Of a DNA stretch of 64,000 nucleotides, positions 1 to 7,860 are shown one piece after another. Each line of letters opens with the position of its first letter. The first letter of the stretch is position 1. Under the pieces are notes generated by a model. The model did not search any database and had not been told where the DNA came from. It saw only the letters and a program-made list of their open reading frames with translations. This stretch comes from Roseibium alexandrii DFL-11 (GTDB taxonomy: Bacteria; Pseudomonadota; Alphaproteobacteria; Rhizobiales; Stappiaceae): positions 2,309,228 to 2,373,227 of the forward strand of contig NZ_CM011002.1 of NCBI RefSeq assembly GCF_000158095.2. The letters run 5' to 3'. The position numbers were made by a program, and so were the translations under genes.

Positions 1-1
1 T

Positions 2-469
2 CTGATCGACCGTCTCGATGTTCAGATGAGCGGCAAGGAGGTGACCCTGGCGCTGGTCCCGGTTGATCCGCGAGACCTTCTGCGCGGCGATTATGTGATC
101 ATCAACTTGGCCATCGCCCGTGTGTCCGTTGATTTGCCCGGCGCAAACGAGGCCAAGGAGGGAGACCGGGTCTATGTCCGTCTGGCGCCCGGGACTGACG
201 GCGTTATGCGTGCGGCCTCCGTTGGCAAGGCACCGGATGCTTCCGGTACTGCCGCCATGGCCGGGACCGTCCAGTCCGTCGGCGGCAGCGACATTCGCAT
301 CTACTACGGTATAGATGCGTTCTTCTTGCCCGAAGGCGACGGCCTCATCATCGAGGACCTGGATACGGAGCGCGTCAATCTGGTGGTGGCCGTGACTGAA
401 GATGGCCGGTCATTGCCGCTGCGCCTTCTGGTCGACGGAAAACCCTTCAAAAACGACGCAGCCTTTTGA
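2..469 (+). CDS. GDYXXLXY-family protein, 5' end outside window
   Basis: The first ATG in frame is at base 26, but the frame is open to base 2, and family members have a hydrophobic N-terminal segment before this point, so the gene is probably truncated by the window edge. Soon after the visible start come PVDPRDLLRGDYV and then a YYG segment, typical of the GDYXXLXY domain. In known genomes this family is usually encoded beside a DUF2157/DUF4401 integral membrane protein, which would lie off the left edge; this neighbour is inferred. The biochemical role is unknown. The protein is probably membrane anchored and mostly periplasmic. Confidence 0.7.
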   Translation: MIDRLDVQMSGKEVTLALVPVDPRDLLRGDYVIINLAIARVSVDLPGANEAKEGDRVYVRLAPGTDGVMRAASVGKAPDASGTAAMAGTVQSVGGSDIRIYYGIDAFFLPEGDGLIIEDLDTERVNLVVAVTEDGRSLPLRLLVDGKPFKNDAAF

Positions 470-525
470 CGGAGCCGCTATCGGAGAGTATGAGCGCGCT
501 ATGATATTCTTCGCAAAGGCCACTT

Positions 526-1569
526 ATGTCCGATCCTGCTCTTGAAACACTGGTGCTGCCAATCTCGTCCGGTGACGTGGGCCTGCCGGACCGCGCCCGG
601 TTCCTTGTGCTCCGCGCCCGCGCAGGACGCCCGCTGAAAGATCTGGAGCCACACGAGGTCGTCTGTGAGCAAAGCTTCGCACCGGATCGCGATGCTCTGC
701 AAAAAGCCGGGTTCAAGGTAGACGCGGAGACCCAGGAAGATGGCTTTGATGCCGTGCTGGTCTTGCCCGGACGCCAGCGGCAGGAGGCACGCGCCCTGCT
801 CGCACGGGCGGCCACCAAGACGAGGCCCGGTGGCACCGTCATCGCTTGTGCGCCCAATACGGAAGGCGCGAAAACGCTGGAGCAGGACTTTTCGGCGCTC
901 TTCGGCAGTACTGACAAGCTCTCGAAGAACAAGTGCCGCGTTGTCTGGGCCCCTGTTGATGCGAGCAACCTCGACACTGCGCTGATGACAGATTGGTCGG
1001 GTCTGGATGCACCACGGCCTGTTCTCGATGGCGCTTACATCAGCCGGCCCGGCGTCTTTGCCTGGGACCGGATCGATCCGGCGTCCAGGCTTTTGGCCGA
1101 GAATCTCCCCGACAGTTTGAGCGGCCGGGGCGCGGATCTCGGCGCGGGCTTTGGTTACCTCTCCCGCCAAGTTCTGGAAAAGGCGCCAAAGGTCGCCGCC
1201 CTCGATCTTTATGAGGCAGAAAAACGCGCTCTGGATCTGGCCGAACAAAACCTCGCGCCCTTCAAGGGCAAGAAGGCAATGACGGGCATCTGGTCCGATG
1301 TCACCAAAGGAATTGAGGGTCCGTACGACTTCCTGGTGTCCAATCCCCCTTTCCATCAATCCGGCAAGGCCGACCGGGCAGATGTTGGTCAAGGGTTTAT
1401 CCGGGCGGCTGCTCAGGGCCTACGTTCCGGTGGGGTGTTTTATCTGGTGGCCAATCGGCACCTGCCTTACGAGCGCACGCTCGGCGAAGTGTTCGACCGC
1501 GTCGAAATGCTTGCCGATGCCGGCGGCTACAAGGTGATCAAGGCAACCAAGGGCAAGGGAGGCAAGTAA
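526..1569 (+). CDS. rsmC: 16S rRNA guanine-N2 methyltransferase, RsmC-like
   Basis: A 347-aa class I SAM-dependent methyltransferase in the RsmC/RlmG two-domain arrangement: a degenerate N-terminal methyltransferase-like half and a catalytic C-terminal half. SAM motif I is DLGAGFG (residues 204-210), and the N2-guanine methyltransferase motif NPPFH is at 273-277. The VANRHLPYE segment near the end is characteristic of RsmC, which methylates G1207 of 16S rRNA in the 30S subunit. The stop is one base before the start of the pseudouridine synthase, so the two rRNA-modification genes almost certainly form an operon. RlmG (23S G1835) is the alternative specificity. Confidence 0.85.
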   Translation: MSDPALETLVLPISSGDVGLPDRARFLVLRARAGRPLKDLEPHEVVCEQSFAPDRDALQKAGFKVDAETQEDGFDAVLVLPGRQRQEARALLARAATKTRPGGTVIACAPNTEGAKTLEQDFSALFGSTDKLSKNKCRVVWAPVDASNLDTALMTDWSGLDAPRPVLDGAYISRPGVFAWDRIDPASRLLAENLPDSLSGRGADLGAGFGYLSRQVLEKAPKVAALDLYEAEKRALDLAEQNLAPFKGKKAMTGIWSDVTKGIEGPYDFLVSNPPFHQSGKADRADVGQGFIRAAAQGLRSGGVFYLVANRHLPYERTLGEVFDRVEMLADAGGYKVIKATKGKGGK

Positions 1570-1570
1570 G

Positions 1571-2269
1571 ATGAGACTGGTCAAACTCCTCGCCAACCTT
1601 GGCTACGGCAGCCGGAAAGAAATGCAGCAGGCGATCCGCCATGGCTGGGTGACCGACCGGAAGGGCAACCAGCTGAAGGCCGACGCGAAGACGGATCACA
1701 AAGACATTCTCTTCGACGATGAGCCGCTCGACCCGGCGCAAGGCGTCGTCATTTTGATGAACAAACCGCTCGGCTACGTTTGCTCAACCAAGGATCAGGG
1801 ACGTCTGGTCTATGATCTTCTGCCGGACCGGTTCCGGATGCGCAAACCCGTGCTCTCGACCATCGGCCGGCTGGACAAGGAAACATCCGGCGCCTTGCTG
1901 TTCACGGACGACGGGACGTTTTTGCATCAGGTGATCTCGCCCAAATCGAATGTTCCAAAGGTCTATGAGGTCACACTCGACCGGCCCATGAACGGCAGCG
2001 AAGCCGCATTGTTCGCCTCCGGCGAGATGATGCTGGAGAACGAGCAGAAGCCTTTGAAACCGGCCGAGTTGGACGTGATTGACGAGACACACGCACGCCT
2101 CACCTTGCATGAAGGCCGCTATCATCAGGTCCGGCGCATGTTCGCGGCCACGGGCAATCATGTCACTGATCTTGCCCGTAGCCGGATTGGCACCCTCACT
2201 CTTGAAGGTGTTGACGAAGGTCAGTGGAAAATCCTGTCCGAAGACGACAAGGCACTGATCTTCTCATGA
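1571..2269 (+). CDS. rsuA: 16S rRNA pseudouridine synthase, RsuA/RluB family
   Basis: A 232-aa protein with an N-terminal S4 RNA-binding domain (about residues 1-45) followed by a pseudouridine synthase domain. The catalytic aspartate is D102 in GRLDKETSG. The HQVRRMFAATG segment is the conserved motif of the RsuA/RluB/RluE/RluF branch. Length fits RsuA, which isomerises U516 of 16S rRNA, but RluE-like 23S specificity cannot be excluded. It begins one base after rsmC ends, so the two are co-transcribed. A strong GC hairpin follows the stop. Confidence 0.85.
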   Translation: MRLVKLLANLGYGSRKEMQQAIRHGWVTDRKGNQLKADAKTDHKDILFDDEPLDPAQGVVILMNKPLGYVCSTKDQGRLVYDLLPDRFRMRKPVLSTIGRLDKETSGALLFTDDGTFLHQVISPKSNVPKVYEVTLDRPMNGSEAALFASGEMMLENEQKPLKPAELDVIDETHARLTLHEGRYHQVRRMFAATGNHVTDLARSRIGTLTLEGVDEGQWKILSEDDKALIFS

Positions 2270-2280
2270 ACCAACGGTGC

Positions 2281-2338
2281 GGCCCCGGACTGGATCCGGG
2301 GCCAGCTGTTCAGGTGGTCCCGGTGCTGCGGCCGGGAC
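2281..2338. repeat. Two adjacent GC-rich palindromes after rsuA
   Basis: GGCCCCGGA (2281-2289), a 5-base loop and TCCGGGGCC (2295-2303) form a perfect 9-bp stem. A second 7-bp stem, GTCCCGG/CCGGGAC, spans 2317-2338. Neither is followed by a T-run. They lie between convergent genes, resemble the dispersed intergenic palindromes elsewhere in this window, and may also act as bidirectional transcription stops. Confidence 0.6.
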
Positions 2339-2351
2339 AGCAACTGTCGGC

Positions 2352-3461
2352 TTACCGGCTCAACACGCGGATCCGGCTGTCGAACTCGCCCCGATCAACA
2401 TAGCAACCGCGCAAATGCCGGTAGCCGGTGTTGGGATCGAACGCAGCCCGGCCATGAAGCACCCGGCGATTGTCGAAGATCACCATTTCCCCGCCTTCAA
2501 GACGCGTGGTGATGACATAGTCGCTTGAGCGCGTCATCTGCATGATCTTCCGGTAAGCCCGGTAGTAGGCTTCCATCGTGTCAGCGGGCAGATCGAAAAC
2601 TCCCGCCAAATGGGCGTTGAAATGCAGCTCCTGCAATTTGCCGAAGGCATCCAGGTCAATCACTGTCTGGTGGCGGCGGATGTCATAGTTGTCGTCGTGA
2701 AACCGGAACGGGACCGGCGTTTTTGACAAGAGTTCAAAGGCCTCCGGATCGTTCAGGCGCAAGTCTTCAGCAATGGCGAAGCCGTCGCAGAAGGTGGACC
2801 CGCCGCCTTCCGCATCGTTGGCAAGGCAATGCAGAAACTGAAAGCCTGGCGGCAGCTCCTGATTTGCCAGATCCGTATGCAGCGGCAAAGCGTGCGAGGT
2901 GTAGGCAAGATTGTTCGGGTTCGGCATGGACCGCACTTCAAACGTCACGCCGAAATTGGTTTCCCTTAGAAAGCCAATACGCTTGGCTGCAGCCATACCA
3001 GCTTCCCGGTCATCCGCCATACCATCAACGATGGCAAGACCGGTCTTCTTCGTCTCGATCAAGAATCCCAAAAGGGCCTTATCATCGTTCATCAGATCCG
3101 CGGCACTGATCCTTGGCAGACCGGCCGGCTGGAAATCGCCGCGCCACAAGGTCGGCGGAATATTCGCCGGGTCATTCAGGCCAACTCCGGGCCGGTGAGC
3201 CTTCAGCCAATCGGCGTCGAACCGGCTCTGGTGCTCTTCCCCGTCCCATTCAATCCGTATGGCTTCGCCATCGAGTTCAGCGGAGAGAATTCCAAGCGTT
3301 TCCGGAATACTGGTGAGATCGAATTCCCGCTCGTGAGTTTGCGGGTGAAAGCCGCTCGGGCAATTGTCCCGGAGCCAGAGAAAGGGGAAGTCGGCGCTGG
3401 TGCCATCCGCCCAGGCAACAGTGAGAACGCGGTCGCCGCCGCGCAAGGTGATCGATGTCAT
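2352..3461 (-). CDS. Gamma-butyrobetaine dioxygenase-like Fe(II)/2-oxoglutarate enzyme
   Basis: A 369-aa protein starting at the ATG of MTSITLRGG; the longer frame upstream does not look like protein. The N-terminal GBBH-type domain (about residues 5-90) contains FLWLRDNCPS. The TauD-type dioxygenase domain carries the iron ligands H195 and D197 (HTD) and a distal H336 in RRVLHGRAAF. Family members hydroxylate gamma-butyrobetaine to L-carnitine or act on related trimethylammonium compounds, using 2-oxoglutarate and O2. Of the zinc ligands of human BBOX1, only the first Cys (C34) and the final His (H77) are clearly kept. No carnitine transport or degradation gene is adjacent, so the substrate is uncertain. 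Confidence 0.85.
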   Translation of the reverse strand: MTSITLRGGDRVLTVAWADGTSADFPFLWLRDNCPSGFHPQTHEREFDLTSIPETLGILSAELDGEAIRIEWDGEEHQSRFDADWLKAHRPGVGLNDPANIPPTLWRGDFQPAGLPRISAADLMNDDKALLGFLIETKKTGLAIVDGMADDREAGMAAAKRIGFLRETNFGVTFEVRSMPNPNNLAYTSHALPLHTDLANQELPPGFQFLHCLANDAEGGGSTFCDGFAIAEDLRLNDPEAFELLSKTPVPFRFHDDNYDIRRHQTVIDLDAFGKLQELHFNAHLAGVFDLPADTMEAYYRAYRKIMQMTRSSDYVITTRLEGGEMVIFDNRRVLHGRAAFDPNTGYRHLRGCYVDRGEFDSRIRVLSR

Positions 3462-3726
3462 GAGTGTTGTCCACTGACGTTGTATTGAAATCAGAGCTGC
3501 GGCATCGGCCGCACAAACGTCATTGGCTGGCGGGGGGGCGGCCACCACCAGTGCGCTTTGTTATGAGGCTGTCCGGGCATCCGCCCAACAACTGCAATCA
3601 TCGTTCAAAGCCAACTTGCAGGCTCCGCCTGCGATTTCAATCTAATTCAAGTTATATCAAAGCACTCGCCCGGCAAGAGATATTTTGCCGGGCGAAGGTG
3701 TTTACCTGTGATATCCGGAAGCTGCT

Positions 3727-4290
3727 TCAGGACTTTGAGGCCCGCGCCGCCAAAGCAATAGCGATATAGCTCCAGCCATTGATCAACACGGAGATACCCG
3801 CGATCAGCCCAAGCGCCCAAGCGGCAGAACCTGGCAGGTCCATCCAGATCATGACCCCAGCCGCCAGTGACACAACACCGGCAATCAGTACCCACACCCA
3901 ACCTTCATGCGGCTTGAGCTTGAAAGCCATGACAATCTGGCTGATGCCCTGAGCTGCAAAAATCGCTGCAATGACAAGCGTCAGTGCAAGTGTCCCGGCG
4001 AGCGGGTTCACATAGATGACAACGCCGCCGATCACCGCAATGACGCCTGTGATCATGTTCCAGATGAATGCGGCTGTGCCCTGAGTCTTGAAGGCTTGAT
4101 AGATCTGGACGAGGCCGCCGACAAACAGGACAGCTGCAATCAGGATCGTGACCGCAATCGAAGTTGCCAGCGGAGCGGCGATCAGGATCATGCCTCCGAG
4201 AACGAGCGCGATCCCCAACGCCAGAAACCAGCCCCAGTTTTCCTGGATCTTGGTTTTCATGTCTTCAAGTGACTGAACTGCATCGCTCAT
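3727..4290 (-). CDS. HdeD-family (DUF308) membrane protein
   Basis: A 187-aa hydrophobic protein with about six transmembrane segments and the repeated glycine-rich DUF308 pattern. The start (MSDAVQSLED) is chosen because GGAGG lies five bases upstream of this ATG; the longer upstream frame would run into the divergent regulatory region. HdeD proteins are associated with acid and envelope stress but have no defined activity. It is transcribed away from the MarR regulator, and the palindrome at 4404-4417 lies about 115 bp before its start codon, so shared control is possible. Confidence 0.8.
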   Translation of the reverse strand: MSDAVQSLEDMKTKIQENWGWFLALGIALVLGGMILIAAPLATSIAVTILIAAVLFVGGLVQIYQAFKTQGTAAFIWNMITGVIAVIGGVVIYVNPLAGTLALTLVIAAIFAAQGISQIVMAFKLKPHEGWVWVLIAGVVSLAAGVMIWMDLPGSAAWALGLIAGISVLINGWSYIAIALAARASKS

Positions 4291-4392
4291 CGGAACCTCC
4301 TTAAAAATAACATCGCTGATGACGATAACCATTTGCACCAATTTCGCAAACCGCTGATGACGTCGGGCGTCGAAATCACGAAATTTGAGCGC

Positions 4393-4421
4393 TTGACAAA
4401 AACTGTGCAATTGCACATTAA
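4393..4421 (+). promoter_or_regulatory. marR promoter with palindromic operator
   Basis: TTGACA (4393-4398) and CATTAA (4416-4421) are separated by 17 bp. The 14-bp perfect palindrome TGTGCAATTGCACA (4404-4417) fills the spacer and touches the -10 box. The regulator's ATG starts seven bases after the -10, so the message may be leaderless. A variant palindrome occurs at 4897-4910 before the synthase gene. This geometry suggests autorepression by the MarR protein. Confidence 0.65.
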
Positions 4422-4427
4422 GAACAC

Positions 4428-4847
4428 ATGTCCGACGATGACTTTTCCTTGTGCGTGTTGACCAACGCCCGCAAAGCTGCGCGCGCGGTCAGCCGCTACT
4501 ATGATCAGATGGCCCGGAAAGCCGGATTCACATCGGGTCAGTTTTCCGTTCTGGTAACGGTTCGGGAGCACGACGGCGCAACCACGGCAGAATTGGCGGA
4601 ACGCCTTTCCATGGAGCGCACGACCCTGGTTCGGAACGTGGCGCTCCTGGAAAAGAAGGGCTTTCTGATCTCACGGCCCGCCGCCGATGCCAGGGGCAAG
4701 GCCTTCAGCATCACAGAGCAAGGCAACTTGTTGATTGAAAATGCCCTCCCGCTTTGGCGCGATGCGCAGGAGCATGTCAAGGATCTGCTCGGAGAAGAAG
4801 ACTTTTTGACTTCCGTCCGGCTGATGAAACGCCTGTCACAACTCTAA
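4428..4847 (+). CDS. MarR-family transcriptional regulator
   Basis: A 139-aa winged-helix protein. The segment TTAELAERLSMERTTLVRNVALLEKKGFL is the recognition helix-wing region of MarR regulators, flanked by N- and C-terminal dimerisation helices. No Shine-Dalgarno sequence precedes the ATG, and the promoter -10 is only seven bases upstream, consistent with a leaderless transcript. The gene is divergent from the HdeD-like gene and 89 bp upstream of an orphan beta-ketoacyl-ACP synthase. Matching palindromes before both itself and the synthase suggest it controls fatty-acid-related expression. The ligand is unknown. Confidence 0.88.
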   Translation: MSDDDFSLCVLTNARKAARAVSRYYDQMARKAGFTSGQFSVLVTVREHDGATTAELAERLSMERTTLVRNVALLEKKGFLISRPAADARGKAFSITEQGNLLIENALPLWRDAQEHVKDLLGEEDFLTSVRLMKRLSQL

Positions 4848-4896
4848 CCGAAACAACTGCCAATATCCTCGTGATCTGGTTCAGGCCGACTTAAAA

Positions 4897-4910
4897 AGTG
4901 TAATTACACA
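4897..4910. promoter_or_regulatory. Second MarR-type palindrome, before KAS gene
   Basis: GTGTAATTACAC (4898-4909) is a perfect 12-bp palindrome. Over the 14-bp window it matches the marR operator at 11 positions, giving a shared core GTGYAATTRCAC. It lies 27 bp before the synthase ATG and overlaps the expected promoter or leader. It is inferred to be a binding site for the MarR protein encoded just upstream. Confidence 0.6.
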
Positions 4911-4936
4911 AACCTTTGGAACTACAGGAGAGCGCA

Positions 4937-6199
4937 ATGAGACGAGTGGTCGTAACGGGATTGGGTGTCGTGTCCCCCATTGGAACTGGTGTCGATGGAT
5001 TCTGGTCGCGTATAATCGAAGGCGCCAATGGTATCCGGCGGATCACGAAATTCGACGCCAATGATCTCGCCTGTCAGATCGCCGGGGAAGTTCCTTCAAT
5101 TGATGAAGACGAATTCGGTTTTGATGTTGATGCCGCACTCGACGCCCGAGAACAACGGCGTACGGACCGCTTCATTCACTTTGCCCTTGCGGCCACCGGA
5201 GAAGCTCTTGCGCAAGCCGACTGGGCACCGGTATCAGACCTGCAAAAGACACGGACGGGCATCATCATCGGAACAGGTGTTGGTGGATTTCCGGCCATGA
5301 CCGGCGGAACGCGCCTTGTGGATGAAAAAGGCCCGCGCCGCGCCTCACCTTTCCTCGTCCCCTCGTTTCTGGCGAACTTGGCCGCCGGCCAGGTGTCGAT
5401 ACGCCACGGCTTGAAGGGACCGATCGGTGCGCCGGTGACCGCCTGCGCCGCCAGTCTCCAGGCTCTTGGAGATGCTGCGCGCATCATCCGAGCCGGCGAA
5501 GCAGATGTGATGATCGCAGGCGGCACGGAAGCCTGTATTGACCGCGTGTCCTATGCCGGCTTTTGCGCGGCCAAGGCGATGTCTTCCAAGCGCAACGATG
5601 ATCCTGAACACGCGTCCCGGCCGTTCGACCAGGATCGGGATGGTTTCATCATGGGGGAAGGTGCCGGCATTCTGGTGCTGGAGGACTATGAGCACGCCAA
5701 AGCCCGCGGCGCCAACATTCTGGTGGAGCTGGCAGGCTATGGAACGGCGGCAGACGCCTATCACGTCACGGCCTCTCCACCGGACGGAGAAGGCGGCTTG
5801 CGCGCCATGCAGCAAGCTCTTGCCGCGGCCAATCTGAACTCCTCGGACATTGGGTATGTCAACGCCCATTCCACATCGACACCGGTTGGCGATGCCGCAG
5901 AAGTCGCTTCACTGAAAACCGTGTTCGAAGGCCGCGGCAAGGATCTTGCCGTGTCGTCCTCCAAATCGATGTTCGGCCATCTCCTCGGCGCAGCGGGCGC
6001 GGTTGAGGCCATTGCTTGCGTGAAGGCGCTGACAACCGGTCAGCTGCCTCCGTCCCGAAACCTTGTCGATCCAGATGCGGCAATGACCAAGTTTGAACTG
6101 GTGCCGGACAAGGCTATCAGCCGCCAGGTCGACCATGTCCTGACAAACGGCTTCGGCTTTGGTGGTGTGAACGCCAGCGCCGTCTTCTCACGCATCTGA
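4937..6199 (+). CDS. Beta-ketoacyl-ACP synthase II, FabF-like
   Basis: A 420-aa condensing enzyme that elongates acyl-ACP with malonyl-ACP. The KAS II triad is complete: C170 in VTACAAS, H311 in NAHSTSTPVGD and H348 in SKSMFGHLLGAAG. The ATG at 4937 is chosen over an in-frame TTG at 4916 because AGGAGAG sits directly upstream of it. It stands alone, without acpP or fabG, so it may be a second, specialised FabF rather than the housekeeping copy. The palindrome at 4897-4910 suggests control by the adjacent MarR regulator. Confidence 0.85.
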   Translation: MRRVVVTGLGVVSPIGTGVDGFWSRIIEGANGIRRITKFDANDLACQIAGEVPSIDEDEFGFDVDAALDAREQRRTDRFIHFALAATGEALAQADWAPVSDLQKTRTGIIIGTGVGGFPAMTGGTRLVDEKGPRRASPFLVPSFLANLAAGQVSIRHGLKGPIGAPVTACAASLQALGDAARIIRAGEADVMIAGGTEACIDRVSYAGFCAAKAMSSKRNDDPEHASRPFDQDRDGFIMGEGAGILVLEDYEHAKARGANILVELAGYGTAADAYHVTASPPDGEGGLRAMQQALAAANLNSSDIGYVNAHSTSTPVGDAAEVASLKTVFEGRGKDLAVSSSKSMFGHLLGAAGAVEAIACVKALTTGQLPPSRNLVDPDAAMTKFELVPDKAISRQVDHVLTNGFGFGGVNASAVFSRI

Positions 6200-6221
6200 G
6201 ACAGGCTATGAGACAAAGCCA

Positions 6222-6246
6222 AGCCGGGCACCAATAATGCCCGGCT
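6222..6246 (+). terminator. Hairpin after the KAS gene
   Basis: AGCCGGGCA (6222-6230), a 7-base loop and TGCCCGGCT (6238-6246) form a perfect 9-bp stem 23 bp after the stop codon. There is no following T-run, so it may act as an RNA 3'-end stabiliser or a Rho-assisted stop rather than a canonical intrinsic terminator. Confidence 0.5.
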
Positions 6247-6597
6247 GAGCTGATGCCAAACCTCATTCCTCTCCACCGTTATCAACTTCTCACGTTCACG
6301 CCCGCAAGAGGGATGGCAGGACCACTGTCACGCTCACCATCGTCGTTACCCGGCCGGACCGGGTAATCCATGCCCTTGCAGTGCCTCAATCAGGGTCGTG
6401 CCTTTTGGAGGCGCAACGGTATGGATCCCCGGGTCAAGCCCGAGGATGACGGCGGAGGGCTAATCGGATTGATCCGCGTCCCGGTCCGTCTACCAAAAGT
6501 GCCCGGTTTTTCTTTGGTGCTTGCGCCTATGCGAAAAATATTCAAAAATACGCATATGTTAAAATATGTCCGTTCGATACGGAACCGGGAGGATGTT
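6247..6597. repeat. Intergenic stretch with two dispersed palindromes
   Basis: No gene is seen here. TTACCCGG/CCGGGTAA (6346-6366, 5-base loop) and ATCCCCGGG/CCCGAGGAT (6425-6447, one mismatch) are copies of the palindromic repeats scattered through the window. Translating the second copy gives the 'MDPRVKPEDDGGG' peptide that is often mis-annotated in alphaproteobacteria. The last 60 bases are AT-rich and probably hold the promoter of the rhodanese gene. Confidence 0.6.
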
Positions 6598-7173
6598 ATG
6601 CGCAAGGGTTTTCTATCTCTGTCAGCTGCGTTTTTGATGCTGTCGATGACCGGCAGCGGCCCGGCATTCGCTGAAGGCGATCTGAAGATTTCCGGCGACG
6701 ATACAGTCGTCACGATCCAAACCGACGAGGGCGCGGTCGATATCACTCGTTCCAAAACGGAAGCCGCGCTGATTGGCGGCGTCCTGCAGCCGATGGTTCC
6801 GCTTCCAGGGGTTACACCGGTTGGCGAGCTTGAAGTCATCGATGCCTTGAAGTCCGGGACCACCAAGGTCGTTGATATGCGGACGTTGGAGTGGCGCACT
6901 CAAGCAACGATCCCGGGCAGTATTCATATCCCTTATACAGAAGTCGCCATGCGTCTTGATGAACTCGGATGCGAGGGCGAACAAGGCGCTTGGGAGTGCG
7001 CGACGGCTGATAACGTCATCGCCTTCTGCAATGGTCCAGCCTGTCCACAAAGCCCCGTCGCAATCAAGGCCATGGCCCGGGAGGGTTATCCGGTCGACAA
7101 GATCTCCTACTACCGCGGAGGGATGCAGGACTGGATGGTTCTCGGCCTGACTACAGCTGAAGACATGTTCTAA
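6598..7173 (+). CDS. Exported rhodanese-domain protein
   Basis: A 191-aa protein with a signal peptide ending near AFA-EG (residues 23-27) and a single rhodanese-like domain. The catalytic cysteine is C144 in the loop CNGPACPQS, and the domain ends with the typical YYRGGMQDW motif. The start is the ATG preceded by GGGAGG; a longer frame from 6370 runs through a repeat and is rejected. Rhodaneses transfer sulfane sulfur. A periplasmic single-domain form could serve sulfur carriage or redox protection, but the substrate is unknown. A strong terminator follows. Confidence 0.85.
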   Translation: MRKGFLSLSAAFLMLSMTGSGPAFAEGDLKISGDDTVVTIQTDEGAVDITRSKTEAALIGGVLQPMVPLPGVTPVGELEVIDALKSGTTKVVDMRTLEWRTQATIPGSIHIPYTEVAMRLDELGCEGEQGAWECATADNVIAFCNGPACPQSPVAIKAMAREGYPVDKISYYRGGMQDWMVLGLTTAEDMF

Positions 7174-7217
7174 GCCAAAGACTGCAACTGCCTAAATCAA
7201 CTGTGAAATCGACATGC

Positions 7218-7250
7218 AGCCAATGCGCCACTCCAGCGCATTGGCTTTTT
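7218..7250 (+). terminator. Rho-independent terminator after rhodanese gene
   Basis: AGCCAATGCGC (7218-7228), a 7-base loop and GCGCATTGGCT (7236-7246) make an 11-bp perfect stem followed directly by a T-run. This is the clearest intrinsic terminator in the window. Confidence 0.9.
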
Positions 7251-7268
7251 CTGTTGGCGTCTCTGAAT

Positions 7269-7293
7269 TTCTCATATATGAGAATATTCTCAT
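7269..7293. promoter_or_regulatory. Overlapping palindromic operators before XRE-cupin gene
   Basis: Two 16-bp perfect palindromes overlap by seven bases: TTCTCATATATGAGAA (7269-7284) and ATGAGAATATTCTCAT (7278-7293). They share half-sites TTCTCAT/ATGAGAA, giving three half-sites in 25 bp. The start codon is 16 bp downstream, so a regulator bound here would block transcription. Autoregulation by the XRE-cupin protein is the simplest reading. Confidence 0.65.
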
Positions 7294-7308
7294 TATTGAG
7301 GAAGCAGT

Positions 7309-7860
7309 ATGAACGATCAGGATCTCGCCCAACGCCTAATTGGCCTGCGCAAGACGAAGGGATTGTCGCTGGATGAATTGGCGGAAAAATCCGGCATCAG
7401 CCGGGCAACCCTGTCCCGTATTGAGCGCGGCGACACCAGTCCGACAGCAGCTGCACTTGGGCGCTTGGCAACCGCGTTTGGCGTATCTGTTGCTGATCTC
7501 TTTGGTTTAGGTGCAGCGGCACATGACGCAAAGCTTGCACAGAACGAACAAGCGGTCTGGAGGGATCCGGAGACCGGGTTTCAACGGCGCAGTGTGTCAC
7601 CGGCGATATCCGGCTTCCGGGGCAGCGTCATTGAGGGCACACTCCCAGCCGGTGCCATCATTTCCTACGCGGCCCCGCCCCTTCCTGATCTTGAGCACCA
7701 CCTTGTTCTTCTGTCCGGCGCGCTCACTGTTGTCCTTGGGGACACACGGCATGATCTCTCCCCAGGTGACTGCCTCCGCTTCCGGCTGAACACCCCCAAT
7801 GCCTATCACGCGACCGGCTCCAAGCCGGCGCGCTATCTTCTGACGGTGATTACCCCATGA
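7309..7860 (+). CDS. XRE-family regulator with C-terminal cupin domain
   Basis: A 183-aa protein with an N-terminal helix-turn-helix (about residues 8-62; GLSLDELAEKSGISRATLSR is the recognition unit) and a C-terminal cupin beta-barrel (about 105-180) that would bind a small effector. Regulators of this type commonly control amino-acid or polyamine metabolism genes. It overlaps the following acetyltransferase by four bases (ATGA), so the two are translationally coupled and probably functionally linked. Overlapping palindromes just upstream are the likely autoregulatory site. Confidence 0.88.
   Translation: MNDQDLAQRLIGLRKTKGLSLDELAEKSGISRATLSRIERGDTSPTAAALGRLATAFGVSVADLFGLGAAAHDAKLAQNEQAVWRDPETGFQRRSVSPAISGFRGSVIEGTLPAGAIISYAAPPLPDLEHHLVLLSGALTVVLGDTRHDLSPGDCLRFRLNTPNAYHATGSKPARYLLTVITP

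Noticed and set aside
6370..6597. N-terminal extension of the rhodanese ORF containing MDPRVKPEDDGGG
   Set aside because: It is a translated intergenic palindrome; the real start at 6598 has a ribosome site and a signal peptide.
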